This document shows, piece after piece, positions 1-10,140 of a stretch of 27,062 bases of DNA (its first letter is position 1; each line of letters opens with the position of its first letter). The notes under the pieces were generated by a model, which was given only the letters and a program-made list of their open reading frames with translations, had not been told where the DNA came from and did not search any database. A program made the position numbers and the translations under genes. The DNA lies in IMG/VR virus record IMGVR_UViG_3300030107_005999, positions 1 to 27,062 of that record; one strand, 5' to 3'. The stretch is from a virus.

Positions 1-3000
1 ACTGCCGGAACTCCAGCCCGATTCGCTCTGGGGGATGGACAATCATATCGTCCCCAAACTCCAGGGATGGCTCAAACTCTTCCTGGTCCAGAGCCTTCTT
101 GAGGGCGTCTGTATCGACGGATGCCATCAGGGGGACTGTTGATAGGAGACTGTTGTACCGCTCCTGGACATCCATTATGGAAGTCATCTGACCGTCTGTA
201 ATGCCAAGCCCATCGGCAAAGGCCTCGGTCAAAGAGTCTATCGCCGTGTTAAGACTCCCCGCTCTGAATGTATTCATCGGCGTTTCGGTAAACATCTTGC
301 CCATCCTGGGCGCGGCCTTCGAGAGAAAGGCGGGGAACTGGGAGATCGACATGAAACCAAACGCCCTTGAGCCAGGCATCACCCCTACCTCACCTTTCAT
401 GTTTGTCCATGGAATCTTTGTTGGGGTTGATAGCATCGTTGCGTACATTGGCTGTCGAAGGTAGTTGAGAAAGTCTTCAATGCCCTTTCTAAACGCCCCC
501 CGCACCTTGTCCTGATACCCCTTTTCAGTCTTACGGAACTCTTTAATGTCCTTGATGAATCTGCCTGTTGCCGGGTTGTATAACCCTGGCAGTTTTGTTG
601 CGGGGTCTATCTTGTAAAACCCCATCTTCTCAAGATTTCTCAGCCCTGCTGTGTGCTTAAAGCTTGCGTCACCCCACGTGTACAGCATGCCTGGTATCTC
701 CTCGAACAGAGTCTTGAATGCTTGCCACCTCGTGGCCTTCCCAAGGCCAAACAGCCGGGCCTTCATGTTTGCATTCATCGGCAGCATAAGCTCGAGCGTG
801 TTATCCATTAGGTCTTTAGCCGAACCAAAGAACCCACGCATGGCCTTGCCCTGCGCTTGGACCAATCCCTCTGCCCTTGCGAAGTTGGAGTTATGGACCC
901 CTTCCTCAAACGCAATGTTGAAGAACAGACTTTTGTTTTGCGATGCCGTGTCTCGAGTCATCTGCTCGTAAAGCTTCCACCTGCGCGGATTAAACGGGTT
1001 GATGTCTGCGTATACGCTAAAGATTACGCCGTTGAATGCCCCGTTTCTCAGGTGAACGGCAGGGTGTCTGATTGTGAAGTTCCCCTTCATGTGTCGAACG
1101 TACCCACTGATCCAGGTTCTTGCAGCCTCCTGTATGTATTCGCTTAGTAGGATGTCGTACAAGAGTTCCTTGCGAATCCAGAGGCCAGAGGCATCGTGGT
1201 ACTTTCTGGCCTTGGACTTCCTTGTGACGTCCATCTCCCAGCGCACCTTCCCGTCCTTGCCCTTGATCTCTCGCCAACTCGCTAACTCTCCCTTTGGCGG
1301 TCTATCCGTTCGGGTCCTTGTTTCTACCTTGCGCTCAAACAGGTGGGTGTTTGGAAGTTGAGCCCAGTTAGATCTCTGCGCCTTCGTCCAATGAGCAGGC
1401 AGGCTATCGAGGACAAACGGCTCCGCGATCTCCCAGACCTTTGCGCCAGGAAGGGGGGCCTGCTTGCCCTTCATCTTGGCCAATGCGTTGAAGTATTCCG
1501 CATTCGCAACAGCCTGTCGAAGACTTCGGATGCCGCTAAAGACTTCTTGATTCAGGTTCTGGATGAGTCCGTATTTCTTGACCCGGGTCTCGAAAGGAAC
1601 GCCAGCCTGCCGAAGCTCATTGCCAAGACTCTTTCCAGTGCCCGTCCTGACGCTGTGAAGCTTGTCTGCGTTTTGCTCGATATGCTTATGCAATCTCCGA
1701 AGCTCACTACGGGTCCTTGGCACTTCACTGCTGAATTTGTTTTTGTACCACTCCACAAATTTTGAGTTCTGCTTGTAGCTCTCAGGCATCCACCACTGAA
1801 GCGCCTGCGATGGATTGTCTATGATTCCATACTTCTTCCCCAACGCCACTGTGTCGGCTATCTGCTGCGAGAGAGGCTTCGCCCACTTATTCAAAAGGTC
1901 CCGTCGCTCAACCAGGTCAGCGAGGCGTGCCTTCGCGTGCTTGTTGCCCTTGGACTCCATCAGCTTGAGGAACCTGCCGACGTCAGAGTCAATCTCCCAT
2001 TGCCCGCGACCGCCCCGCTTCGAGGCCTCAACCCACCGATAACCGTCGATTCTGTTGTTTCGAGCATTATCAAGACGTGTCCTTAGCTTGTCGATTACGG
2101 CGAGCATCTGCATGCGGTCTGCCTTTGATGCGGTCTTGATGAATGCCGCCTCGTACTGATGGAAGACGTTTAGCTCCTTGAAGGTGAAGCTGGACTGTGC
2201 CGCCTCGGTATGTAGCGCCTCACCGACTCGCTTTCTGATGTTGTATGTCTTCCCTTTGTATGTGATTGTCTTGTCCGGTATGGCCTGCAATGCAGCATGT
2301 GCATCCAGATCCCACTGATTCATCCGGGTGTTCATGTGCTCTCTTGCAATCCCGTCAATTGCAGCAGGGATAATCTTCTCCGGGGAGCGGGTAAACTTTT
2401 TCCACCACGCCATCCCGCTTCGCTGCCCGACAAGCCTGTTATATATGAGCCGAGAGAACTCAAACGGCGCAATCCAAGAACCCATTGGGTACAGCTTCGA
2501 GGCAGATACGATAGCCTCAGGAAGCGAGGTGTAAATCTTATCAACGTAGGAGAGGTAGCCCCTCTGCTTGGCCGCAGCATCCCACCTGTTCTCAATCCAC
2601 TTCTTGCCAAGAGAGAGTAGAGGCTCTGGCGGGTTCCTGAGGAACCGAGTTATCGACAGTGGATCTCCCCCAAACATTACACGAGAAACCCCCTCCATTG
2701 GCTGGCGAGTTATACTCAACGGGTCCCGGGCAAACCGCCACGCCTCGATGTCCTTCCGGAGGCTCTCCCGAACCCACACATCACGACCAGCCGCATTCAC
2801 CCTCTTCACCCAGCCAGACTGCATAGTGGGCGGCTCAGAGAATCTCACCTCAGTACCCCATCTGAAAGTACCTGGGGCCGCTGGAAGCTGCGGGGTGACC
2901 TTCTCGTAGTACGTTCGTCCCCCACGCCCCGTCTTCTTTACCCACTCCCCCTTGACGTCTGACTTCGGCTTAGTCCAAGTTCGCACGGTCCCAGGCCCCT

Positions 3001-5935
3001 CTGCAATGTCAGACACATACGTCCCCTCGGCGTACTTTACGGGGCCATCTGACGGCTGGGCCAAGGCGCGGCCAGTCAAAGAGCCAGCCTCTCTCGCATG
3101 AACATCATCAAAGGCCTTATTGGCGGCACTAAGCTCGGCTTCTGCCTGGGAAACCCTCCGCTTGGCGGCTGTGCTCATCACGCGATGAGCCATTCCAGAT
3201 GCCTCCTCCGCAGCAATTAGCTCCTCCCGCGCTGCCTTGAGTTCTGACCTGGCGCTGTTGACCCTCGCACTGGCTTCAGCCGAGGTTGCGGGCCTGGCCC
3301 CCTCTTCCTTTATGGTCTTGTAAGCCTGCTCTCTGAGGCTGTGAAGAGTGGCCTCTTTGCTGCGCGGGGACTTCTTGTTCAACAAGACCTTCAAGTCTTT
3401 GTTGGCCTTTGACAGCATCCGCTTTATCTTTCGCTTCTTCGCCCTCGAGCCCTTCCCTTTGGTGCTCATGTACTCTGCCTGAAGACTCTGGATCCTTCTC
3501 TTCAACTTGGCGATCTTTGAACTAAGGACGGGGAACTCCTTGTTTCTGGCCATCACCTCGACAAGGTGATTGTTCTGCGAGACATATTGCGTTGTCTGAT
3601 CAACCGATCTTGCGGAGTTGTAGTAATCCGCAACCTCTGCCACCCGGGAATCAAGCCTCGTAGATGGCTTCATTTCTTCCGCAAGCGCCCTGCGGGCTGC
3701 GGCCTCTTGCCAGGACTTCTTGCTTCTTATCCACTTAGGAACAGGCTTCACTCCACCGATTAGAACTGTGGCAGCACCAAACGGGTCTTCCGCCACAATA
3801 ACCTTTGGGTCCGCAAGCAAGCCGTAGCCTATATTTGGCACTGCCCCTGCCATCTCCCCAGCGGTTCTTATGGCCATAGGCGTCTTTTCATAAGCATGCT
3901 TAGGCGTGGAGGTTGCATACAGCCCCTGAAAGGCAAGCTCGAGTGTGCCAACCATCGCATGCCAAAACCCCGGCCCGAAGCCGGAAATGCCCTCGGCGGT
4001 GGCCTCCAGCATTGTTTGGTCGGACTTGGATAGCCCCGTGATATCAAACATCATCGGGTCAAGCCCGTATCTCTTATAGGTCTTGAAGAACTCAATATCC
4101 CCCACGGGATGCTCTCCACGCCACCCCCCGCTGAGTTCACTGCCAGACAGGGCAAGCCCGCCTTCTATCCAGGTCTTAGATCTGAAAAGGGAAGGTATCG
4201 CCTGTCCGAGGAATCGGCCCATGTTCAGAAAGGTCAGGGGGCTCTTCTCCTGGGGGTCATACGACCTTGCCCCGTGACGCTTGTGGAGCGGGTCATCCGC
4301 GCTATACCCCTCAACCCCCCTTGCATAATCCGTAACCGTAGACCCAAGCCCGAGGAGGATGGAGTGCGGGCTGTATCGAACCATGATGTTGTTATGCCAC
4401 CGCTCCGCATCAGATAGGTTTCCCGCCAGCCGATACCCGTCAATCTCAACAGCCTCGACCATCTCGCCCCTGGCCGCACCACTAAACCAGTCCCACCACT
4501 CAAGAGGATTGCCAGACCCTTTCTTTGCGGCGTAGAACTCTGCGTCGTGCGGCGTGAGCTTCGCCTCATAGCTGCCGGGGAAAGAGAAACTCAGCCCCCA
4601 GGGGAGGTGCATGGTTCTCGGGGCCGTCACGCGGACAGTCTTTGCTTTGTGAAGGACCTCGCCCTTATCAACCGAGATGAGGATCGGGGACTCCTGTCGG
4701 GACCTGGCTCGCTTGAGAACCTGTAGCTGATCGTTCAGTCTACCTCTCAGGTCTTCCAGGTCTGTCCTCCCCGTGGCGCCCGGCGTCTCGCGGGTAAGTG
4801 TTGCTCCCTGACCAGTCTTTAAGGAGCGGAACGTGGTGACCCCATGCTCCACCTCCTCCTCGGAGAGGCCTGATGGTCGATATCCATCAACCGCAATATC
4901 TAGCGCATTCAGCTTCTCATCAACCTCCGCAATCTCCCTGTTGAGGCGCTGGATTCTTGCATCGTGAGTTTGGTGTTTATTCGGAACCAACTCCAGTCCC
5001 CGGGTCGGGTTGTAGACGAAATCCGTGTTTGGAGAAAGCTGGACCTCCGTCGTGGGGCGGGGGGCTTCAACCTTCTCCACCACCTCAACGGGGCCGTCTT
5101 CGGTCTGAACGGTCCTGGACCTAAAGGAATCTATGCTCGCAACCTCAGGGGAGATATCCTTCGACATCTTGAGTTGGTCTGGAATGTAGTGGTCCGGGAT
5201 TGCAACCCGGTGCTCGGGAACATCAGTCCCTGGCCATGTTCTTCCGGTTGGGACAAGTACTGCGGCTGCATGAGGTTTGTCCTCGCCCTGCCACTTGGCG
5301 CCAAAAGCCTTGGCGAGCCCCAGTTTGTACTCCGCGAGGAATTTGGACTGAAGGTCTCTCTTCTTCGTTCTGTACTCGTCCCATGGGAATGGCTTCCTCT
5401 GCTTGTGCATCAGGTCGAGTTTTTTCATCGCAGCCTTATGGCGCCTGAGAATCTTGTGCGGACTTACCCCGGCAGCGGCCCACCTCGGATCCGACATGAC
5501 CGACCTGAGAGTTACATCCTTCCCCGTCTGAGGCTCCATCCCAGGAGTCTCGGTCGTGACTCGGGGCTGGTACCAAGATGATCCCTTGAACTCCGGCTCC
5601 TTTGATGCCCACTGGGTCCCCTCGGGGCCTATGTCGTAATGGCCCGGTAGTTTTGATTCGGGATCGGGCAAGATGCCCGGAGTGACCCCTCCAGTGTCAG
5701 AAAGAAGATTGGCGGCGCGAGCAATGTCCTCTGTCCTTGCGAGCGGGAGACCCCTCTCAAACCTCTTGGTCTGGTGCTGAAGGGAAGGAGGAGCGTAGTC
5801 CCGATGAGGGCCGTGAGCAGCAGTGCCAAGCGCAGCAGCAGCCTCATCAATATCGGGAGAAGTTTTGCTGCCCAGGCCCTTCTTAAGGCTATCCAGCAAA
5901 TCAAATACACTCTGACCATATCTAGGCGTTGGCAC
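1..5935 (-). CDS. Giant virion protein, probably ejected/internal (3' end outside window)
   Basis: A single minus-strand frame runs without a stop from a GTG at 5935 to the window edge, giving at least 1978 codons; the stop lies outside. The GTG is chosen because GAGGA sits 6 bases upstream, and it overlaps the previous stop by 14 bases, as other junctions here do. The product is hydrophilic and rich in Lys, Arg and Ala, with no signal peptide seen. Residues about 800-945 are a long charged coiled-coil-like stretch (repeated KLKRRIQSLQ-, ARSELKAAREEL-like heptads). A DPLSITR motif occurs twice near residue 1080. Size, position at the end of the late cluster and lack of enzyme motifs fit the very large internal or DNA-ejection proteins of podovirus-type phages, or the 'large polyvalent protein' class. 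I recognise no catalytic domain. The gene is certain; the role is inferred. Confidence 0.85.
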   Translation of the reverse strand, partial: MPTPRYGQSVFDLLDSLKKGLGSKTSPDIDEAAAALGTAAHGPHRDYAPPSLQHQTKRFERGLPLARTEDIARAANLLSDTGGVTPGILPDPESKLPGHYDIGPEGTQWASKEPEFKGSSWYQPRVTTETPGMEPQTGKDVTLRSVMSDPRWAAAGVSPHKILRRHKAAMKKLDLMHKQRKPFPWDEYRTKKRDLQSKFLAEYKLGLAKAFGAKWQGEDKPHAAAVLVPTGRTWPGTDVPEHRVAIPDHYIPDQLKMSKDISPEVASIDSFRSRTVQTEDGPVEVVEKVEAPRPTTEVQLSPNTDFVYNPTRGLELVPNKHQTHDARIQRLNREIAEVDEKLNALDIAVDGYRPSGLSEEEVEHGVTTFRSLKTGQGATLTRETPGATGRTDLEDLRGRLNDQLQVLKRARSRQESPILISVDKGEVLHKAKTVRVTAPRTMHLPWGLSFSFPGSYEAKLTPHDAEFYAAKKGSGNPLEWWDWFSGAARGEMVEAVEIDGYRLAGNLSDAERWHNNIMVRYSPHSILLGLGSTVTDYARGVEGYSADDPLHKRHGARSYDPQEKSPLTFLNMGRFLGQAIPSLFRSKTWIEGGLALSGSELSGGWRGEHPVGDIEFFKTYKRYGLDPMMFDITGLSKSDQTMLEATAEGISGFGPGFWHAMVGTLELAFQGLYATSTPKHAYEKTPMAIRTAGEMAGAVPNIGYGLLADPKVIVAEDPFGAATVLIGGVKPVPKWIRSKKSWQEAAARRALAEEMKPSTRLDSRVAEVADYYNSARSVDQTTQYVSQNNHLVEVMARNKEFPVLSSKIAKLKRRIQSLQAEYMSTKGKGSRAKKRKIKRMLSKANKDLKVLLNKKSPRSKEATLHSLREQAYKTIKEEGARPATSAEASARVNSARSELKAAREELIAAEEASGMAHRVMSTAAKRRVSQAEAELSAANKAFDDVHAREAGSLTGRALAQPSDGPVKYAEGTYVSDIAEGPGTVRTWTKPKSDVKGEWVKKTGRGGRTYYEKVTPQLPAAPGTFRWGTEVRFSEPPTMQSGWVKRVNAAGRDVWVRESLRKDIEAWRFARDPLSITRQPMEGVSRVMFGGDPLSITRFLRNPPEPLLSLGKKWIENRWDAAAKQRGYLSYVDKIYTSLPEAIVSASKLYPMGSWIAPFEFSRLIYNRLVGQRSGMAWWKKFTRSPEKIIPAAIDGIAREHMNTRMNQWDLDAHAALQAIPDKTITYKGKTYNIRKRVGEALHTEAAQSSFTFKELNVFHQYEAAFIKTASKADRMQMLAVIDKLRTRLDNARNNRIDGYRWVEASKRGGRGQWEIDSDVGRFLKLMESKGNKHAKARLADLVERRDLLNKWAKPLSQQIADTVALGKKYGIIDNPSQALQWWMPESYKQNSKFVEWYKNKFSSEVPRTRSELRRLHKHIEQNADKLHSVRTGTGKSLGNELRQAGVPFETRVKKYGLIQNLNQEVFSGIRSLRQAVANAEYFNALAKMKGKQAPLPGAKVWEIAEPFVLDSLPAHWTKAQRSNWAQLPNTHLFERKVETRTRTDRPPKGELASWREIKGKDGKVRWEMDVTRKSKARKYHDASGLWIRKELLYDILLSEYIQEAARTWISGYVRHMKGNFTIRHPAVHLRNGAFNGVIFSVYADINPFNPRRWKLYEQMTRDTASQNKSLFFNIAFEEGVHNSNFARAEGLVQAQGKAMRGFFGSAKDLMDNTLELMLPMNANMKARLFGLGKATRWQAFKTLFEEIPGMLYTWGDASFKHTAGLRNLEKMGFYKIDPATKLPGLYNPATGRFIKDIKEFRKTEKGYQDKVRGAFRKGIEDFLNYLRQPMYATMLSTPTKIPWTNMKGEVGVMPGSRAFGFMSISQFPAFLSKAAPRMGKMFTETPMNTFRAGSLNTAIDSLTEAFADGLGITDGQMTSIMDVQERYNSLLSTVPLMASVDTDALKKALDQEEFEPSLEFGDDMIVHPPERIGLEFRQ

Positions 5936-8126
5936 GGAATATCCTCGCAGCCTTCGCAGGGTCTAGCTCTCCAGAATCAACCCTCGCCCTAAGTCCATAC
6001 CAAAGCTCCTGGGCTCCGGCAGGAAGGCGCTGAACTACTGCTGGGGGTTTTGGCTGCATTCCCTGGGCCCGGGGGGATTGCGGGGTCCTGGGCGAAGCAC
6101 TTCCTCCTGGGTTCCATCCTTTATTACGCAGAATTGCTTTGTGTATTATTGAAAATCCCGTGAAATCTTCATTTACTTTGCTTATCCCTTCGGGGAGGGC
6201 CAGATTTACGGGCTCTTCTTCCTGCCTCCCGAGCCAGAGCAAGTACGCAACCCTCTTTGCCACATCTTCTACTGTTTTAGATTTGACCCCGGTCCTCGCG
6301 TTTTGTATTTTTCCACGAACTGATTTGTAGTTTTTTTGCTTTTTAAAGCCCTTGGATCCTAAATCATACTTATACAAACCCGCCAGGTCGTTGATATTTA
6401 GTTTCTTTTTCCGACTCCCTGAACCGATCAAGAGGGAGCCGCCGAAAAGCTTTTGGTTTCTACCTGCTTTCCCTGGGGTGATTATGCTTGCGTCCGTCAC
6501 AACGCTGGAAAAGAACTTGTACGGAGTCCTTTTGGCCTGCTCAATAAGGGTGTTTTGCTTACCCCCTGAGCCCCTTTTGGGACTGCTCCTATGCTCTATT
6601 TTTTGCTTATAGTTTAATGCCTGCCTTAGCTTGTTTCTGGTTCCGCGACTTGTTTCTTTCTTCCAAAGCCTCTTTAGCTCTCCGTCCACCGAATTCGCCT
6701 TTTCGATGTTGTCAGCCTTTCGGTGGTCTTCAAACCGGTCCCAAAGAGTACGCGCTTCCGCAATGATTTTTAGGTCTTTTTCTGTTAGCTCTATGTCTAC
6801 TTCTTCCCATTTTTTATTTTTATAAACCAGACCCTTTACGACCTCATTAGCCCTTTGAGCCTGCACGAACTCGTTAAGGACTTCGTCTGGAATGAATTCA
6901 ATCCCCTGGCTGAAGGAGGCAGAGTCCGTTTTTCCTGTACGGCGTGCGTAGGTCCCAGACCCACTTCCAAATTGAATCACCCCGGCTCTCTTTAGGAGGT
7001 TGGCCTTATTCGCTGCGGCCTTGTTGGTGATGCGTATATTTGCCACCATGTCGGGACCATAGTTTTCCTGGTCCTTCAACATTTTTGCACGAATGTGAGA
7101 TGGCAGTTTTGTTACGATTTTATTTTGCAACCCCGTGCGCATATAGGCGCCCATCATCTCTTGGGTCGCTGGGACTCTCCCAACCGCCCCTGCAACAATC
7201 GCCGCGTCTTCTTTGGACAGTGGTGTCCCATCAGGGTAGGTAATGTTGTCCAGGCTCTTTCGGCGCCACTTTCCGTTCTCATCTCTTTCATAAAACATGT
7301 GGGTTATATATTGTGAACTGAGCGCCCATGTAAGCTCTTCCGGGTCATATTTAGGTTGCCCCCTCGACCCGCGCTGGAGGGCTCGGGAGTTGTGAGTCCT
7401 TATTTCCGCCAAGACTTCCTTGTTGTGCGCTGCAATGCCCTTTTCTGACGTCAACGCCTCCCGAATCTCCTTCTGTCTTGTTCGCTCGGTCAGTGCCCGA
7501 TTTTTCACGTGGAGGTGCTGGCTCTTTGGGCCTTTATATCGGTACCCTTTGGGAGGTCTCTTGCTATTGGAATCCAATGGGTATAGTTTAGAGTGGATCT
7601 CCCGACGCCCCTCCTCTGTGCCAAGCTTCTTCTGCATGGCAAGGAGGGCCCTTCCCATGGCTGTCATCCGGCCAGACCCCTCGATCTCTTCGGGAGTAGG
7701 GTCCTTCCGCTTCGACCAATCAGAAACCCCCGCTTGTGTGTCAATTACAAAACGCCCCTTCTTCTGCTCTCCAAGTGCCTGTCGACCAGTGCCAATATCA
7801 CTGCCAATATCACTCGCTGCCAACTCATCTAGCCTGCGCTGCAAGCCTTCCTTGCTTATGGTATCTGGGTCTGCCTCTGTGAATATCCGGATATCCGCAT
7901 TGGGCTTATTTGATTCCTCTTGCTGGAAGGCAAGATCATCATCGCTGAAGAGGCTTTCTGCATAACTGCGACCAAGCTCGCCAAGCCCCTGTCCAAGTCC
8001 CGCTGTCAAGGAATCCTTGAGTATGTCGCCAAACCACGAGCCACGCTCCTTGTCTCTCTGTCGATTCTGAGCCACCTGCTGAAGGTAGCCTCCGCGCATG
8101 CTTGGAATACCTGGTATGTTTGACAT
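5922..8126 (-). CDS. Internal virion protein candidate
   Basis: A 734-residue protein of unknown family. The ATG at 8126 follows GGGAGG by about 9-10 bases. It is basic and hydrophilic with no membrane segment. The N-terminal ~60 residues have Gly-rich amphipathic character (SWFGDILKDSLTAGLGQGLGEL), a type seen in phage internal proteins. Residues ~95-110 hold a GSDIGSDIGTG stretch encoded by a 12-base tandem repeat near 7791-7814. The middle and C-terminal parts, about residues 420-670, are very Lys-rich and use AAA much more than the flanking genes, so the DNA there is AT-rich. The C-terminus is Pro/Ala-rich. It lies between two other probable ejection proteins and overlaps the giant gene by 14 bases, so an internal core or ejected role is likely but unproven. 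Confidence 0.75.
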   Translation of the reverse strand: MSNIPGIPSMRGGYLQQVAQNRQRDKERGSWFGDILKDSLTAGLGQGLGELGRSYAESLFSDDDLAFQQEESNKPNADIRIFTEADPDTISKEGLQRRLDELAASDIGSDIGTGRQALGEQKKGRFVIDTQAGVSDWSKRKDPTPEEIEGSGRMTAMGRALLAMQKKLGTEEGRREIHSKLYPLDSNSKRPPKGYRYKGPKSQHLHVKNRALTERTRQKEIREALTSEKGIAAHNKEVLAEIRTHNSRALQRGSRGQPKYDPEELTWALSSQYITHMFYERDENGKWRRKSLDNITYPDGTPLSKEDAAIVAGAVGRVPATQEMMGAYMRTGLQNKIVTKLPSHIRAKMLKDQENYGPDMVANIRITNKAAANKANLLKRAGVIQFGSGSGTYARRTGKTDSASFSQGIEFIPDEVLNEFVQAQRANEVVKGLVYKNKKWEEVDIELTEKDLKIIAEARTLWDRFEDHRKADNIEKANSVDGELKRLWKKETSRGTRNKLRQALNYKQKIEHRSSPKRGSGGKQNTLIEQAKRTPYKFFSSVVTDASIITPGKAGRNQKLFGGSLLIGSGSRKKKLNINDLAGLYKYDLGSKGFKKQKNYKSVRGKIQNARTGVKSKTVEDVAKRVAYLLWLGRQEEEPVNLALPEGISKVNEDFTGFSIIHKAILRNKGWNPGGSASPRTPQSPRAQGMQPKPPAVVQRLPAGAQELWYGLRARVDSGELDPAKAARIFRANA

Positions 8127-8140
8127 AGCTGTCCGCCTCC

Positions 8141-9589
8141 CTAGTCGGCCCCGACCATCGACTTAATTGAATCGCCCAACCATCCCCAAAAACCACCGCT
8201 GCCAGCGTCCTCTTCTTTCAGGTAACCCTTGTCTATTAACACGGCCATTATTTCGTCAACGCTATGTCCGGCGTCCCACATCTCGAAGTACACCTGCAAG
8301 CCTTCCTGGGAGAATTTGCCTTTCTGGGTCAAGCCCAGTAGCCACTCTGCTGCTGAGTACTTGTCGGCATCCTTCTGGAGTCCGATCAACTCATCGTGCA
8401 TCCGCTTACGCTCTTCAGCATCCGCCTCTTTCCAGTGCATCTCGATGACGTTTTTGGCCTTCTCCGCTCTGAGGTTCTCGTTGGCAAGCTCTATGTCCGT
8501 AAGTCTCTTATGCTTATCGGCAAAGGTCTGCGCTGACAGAGCGGTTTGCGCCCCCATGTGTTGTCCAGATCGCCCCATTCCAAGTCCGCCCATCATGCTT
8601 GCCAAATCTGCACCGGCCTTGGCCTCGGCCTGATCCATTCCGTAAAGCTCTCCGAATACCTCCTCAGGGGTTATGGCATCCGAGTCATCGGAGAGGTACT
8701 CGTCGATGAAGTCCTGCGTGGTCTTCGGCTTCTCGCTCTCATACATCCCGGCCTTATCGTCCCAAGGGTCTTCGGATTTAGGGGCGGTTGACATAAGGTT
8801 GCCATCAGCATCATAAACATTCCCGTCCCCATCGGACCAGCCAATAACCTCCCCAGTGAAGTCATCATATATGGGTTTCGGGTGAGGGGTCCCAGCAGGG
8901 AGCGGTGGGGTTGTTTTGTTTATTTTGTAACCCTTAGGCATAGTCCAAGGCGCAGGCCCCGTTTTCCAGCTTACTTCCGGCATATCCCAAGACGCAGGCT
9001 CCTCGCCCTCCTCTTGCATCTTAGCGTATGCGTGGGCTATTTCACCGAAGTCTGGAGTTGGGTACCCTTCGCCACTACCTCCACCACCTTCTCCTTTCAT
9101 CTTAGCGTATGCGTGGGCTATTGCAGCAGCAGCGGAGGCCGGGGATTCGTACCCCTCACCACCGCCCTCATCACCACCCCCGCCGCTATCCGCCTTCCCA
9201 GGGGCCATCCCAGGCTGCTGACCACTTCGCGCGTAGATGGGCGCGAACTCAGGGGCTGGGGCGCTCAACACCTCGGGCAACGCTGTCATCGCCTGAGCGG
9301 GGGCTGGCCCCATTCCGCGAACGCGAGCCAAGGCTGCATCTGCGATCTTCCCTGGCCCGGCTTGTTGGATCCCCCGAGTGAATGCTGCCTCTGCTCGCTG
9401 CTGAGTCGAGACAGGAGGCCGCGTATACGGAACTGGAGGAATGTCTTTGCGACGACGAGACTCTGCCGCCGCTCGCATGACCCCGCCCTGCCGCATCGGC
9501 GCAGATATGTTTCGAGCCTGCCCGGTCAAACGGCCATCTGCCATTGTGGCCCGGGGATTCTTGTATGCTTTCTCAGTTCTTGTAACCAT
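8141..9589 (-). CDS. Gly/Ala-rich internal virion protein candidate
   Basis: A 482-residue protein. The ATG at 9589 follows AAGG by 7 bases, and the upstream gene stops only 4 bases before. The N-terminal ~130 residues are low-complexity, basic and Pro/Ala-rich. Residues ~130-200 are Gly/Glu-rich and carry a 27-residue unit present twice (GEGY..P, then IAHAYAKM). An acidic DGDGNVYDADGN segment near residue 255 resembles a Ca-binding loop, although no full EF-hand or hemolysin-type array is present. Residues ~355-420 are a charged helix (IELANENLRAEKAKNVIEMHWKE). The C-terminus has FWGWLGDSIKSMVG, an amphipathic helix that could touch membrane. Position among virion genes and mixed helical/low-complexity make-up suggest an ejected or core protein. 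I do not recognise the family. Confidence 0.75.
   Translation of the reverse strand: MVTRTEKAYKNPRATMADGRLTGQARNISAPMRQGGVMRAAAESRRRKDIPPVPYTRPPVSTQQRAEAAFTRGIQQAGPGKIADAALARVRGMGPAPAQAMTALPEVLSAPAPEFAPIYARSGQQPGMAPGKADSGGGGDEGGGEGYESPASAAAAIAHAYAKMKGEGGGGSGEGYPTPDFGEIAHAYAKMQEEGEEPASWDMPEVSWKTGPAPWTMPKGYKINKTTPPLPAGTPHPKPIYDDFTGEVIGWSDGDGNVYDADGNLMSTAPKSEDPWDDKAGMYESEKPKTTQDFIDEYLSDDSDAITPEEVFGELYGMDQAEAKAGADLASMMGGLGMGRSGQHMGAQTALSAQTFADKHKRLTDIELANENLRAEKAKNVIEMHWKEADAEERKRMHDELIGLQKDADKYSAAEWLLGLTQKGKFSQEGLQVYFEMWDAGHSVDEIMAVLIDKGYLKEEDAGSGGFWGWLGDSIKSMVGAD
9017..9122 (-). repeat. Two 25-bp direct repeats, 81 bp apart, inside coding sequence
   Basis: The same 25 bases occur at 9017-9041 and 9098-9122. 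The offset of 81 bases is exactly 27 codons, so the reading frame is kept and the peptide IAHAYAKM is repeated. The conserved GEGY upstream of both copies shows the duplicated unit is longer than the identical DNA core. This looks like a recent in-frame tandem duplication. Confidence 0.9.
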
Positions 9590-9593
9590 GCCA

Positions 9594-10139
9594 CTACCTT
9601 ACGTGTTTAGCCTTTAACCACAGATACGCCGCAAATCCATCACAACCAGCCCCACCGCTCGTTGCTGAAAACTTAAATACTATAGTCCCACCGCCGGGAA
9701 GGGGCTGATACCAAGTGCCAGGGTAGTCCTCGCCCAGCTTCTCATCCACCTCGTCATCCGCATCAACTGTCATCTGATCAAGCAACTGCGTGTCAGAACT
9801 AAGGCCCGTTCCCTTTGTTGACTTAAAATATATATCACAAAAAGCATCAGCAGACCCGCCATCATATTCAGCGCAACTAAACGAGCCCCTGACGACCTGC
9901 ATAGGGCCAACGCCAGAGGGAAGCTTCACTGACAAGTAATGGGTGTCCTTATGCTGCGCCCCTTTCCAGGAAGTAACAGAGACGCAAAACATGGAGTTCG
10001 GCTGAAGCAGATTATCCTTGTCCAGCTTCGTCGTTGTGATCAAGGAGCGTAGCTCGGCAAAGTTCCTGTTCACATCATGGGCCGACGCGGCAGCGCCATC
10101 CGCAAAGATCGTCCAGTTCTTTAGGTTCACATCAACCAT
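9594..10139 (-). CDS. Fibre-like virion protein, paralogue of the upstream gene
   Basis: I take ATG 10139 as start because it lies one base after the TAA of the upstream gene and lines up with the first residues of its paralogue; a longer frame from 10214 would run 75 bases into that gene. The product is 181 residues. Its N-terminal ~55 residues match the neighbour closely: W...DGA.A.AH..N.NF.ELR.L...TKL...NL, then FCV. This repeated-helix start followed by a beta-rich domain is common in phage appendage proteins. The C-terminal half diverges and holds an extra acidic segment (DADDEVDEKLGEDYPG). Likely a trimeric fibre or head/tail decoration protein made next to the tailspike. Function is inferred from position. 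Confidence 0.75.
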   Translation of the reverse strand: MVDVNLKNWTIFADGAAASAHDVNRNFAELRSLITTTKLDKDNLLQPNSMFCVSVTSWKGAQHKDTHYLSVKLPSGVGPMQVVRGSFSCAEYDGGSADAFCDIYFKSTKGTGLSSDTQLLDQMTVDADDEVDEKLGEDYPGTWYQPLPGGGTIVFKFSATSGGAGCDGFAAYLWLKAKHVR

Positions 10140-10140
10140 G

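Noticed and set aside
4964-5581. 205-codon plus-strand frame
   Set aside because: It lies entirely over the giant minus-strand gene, has no ribosome-binding site and biased composition; a shadow frame.
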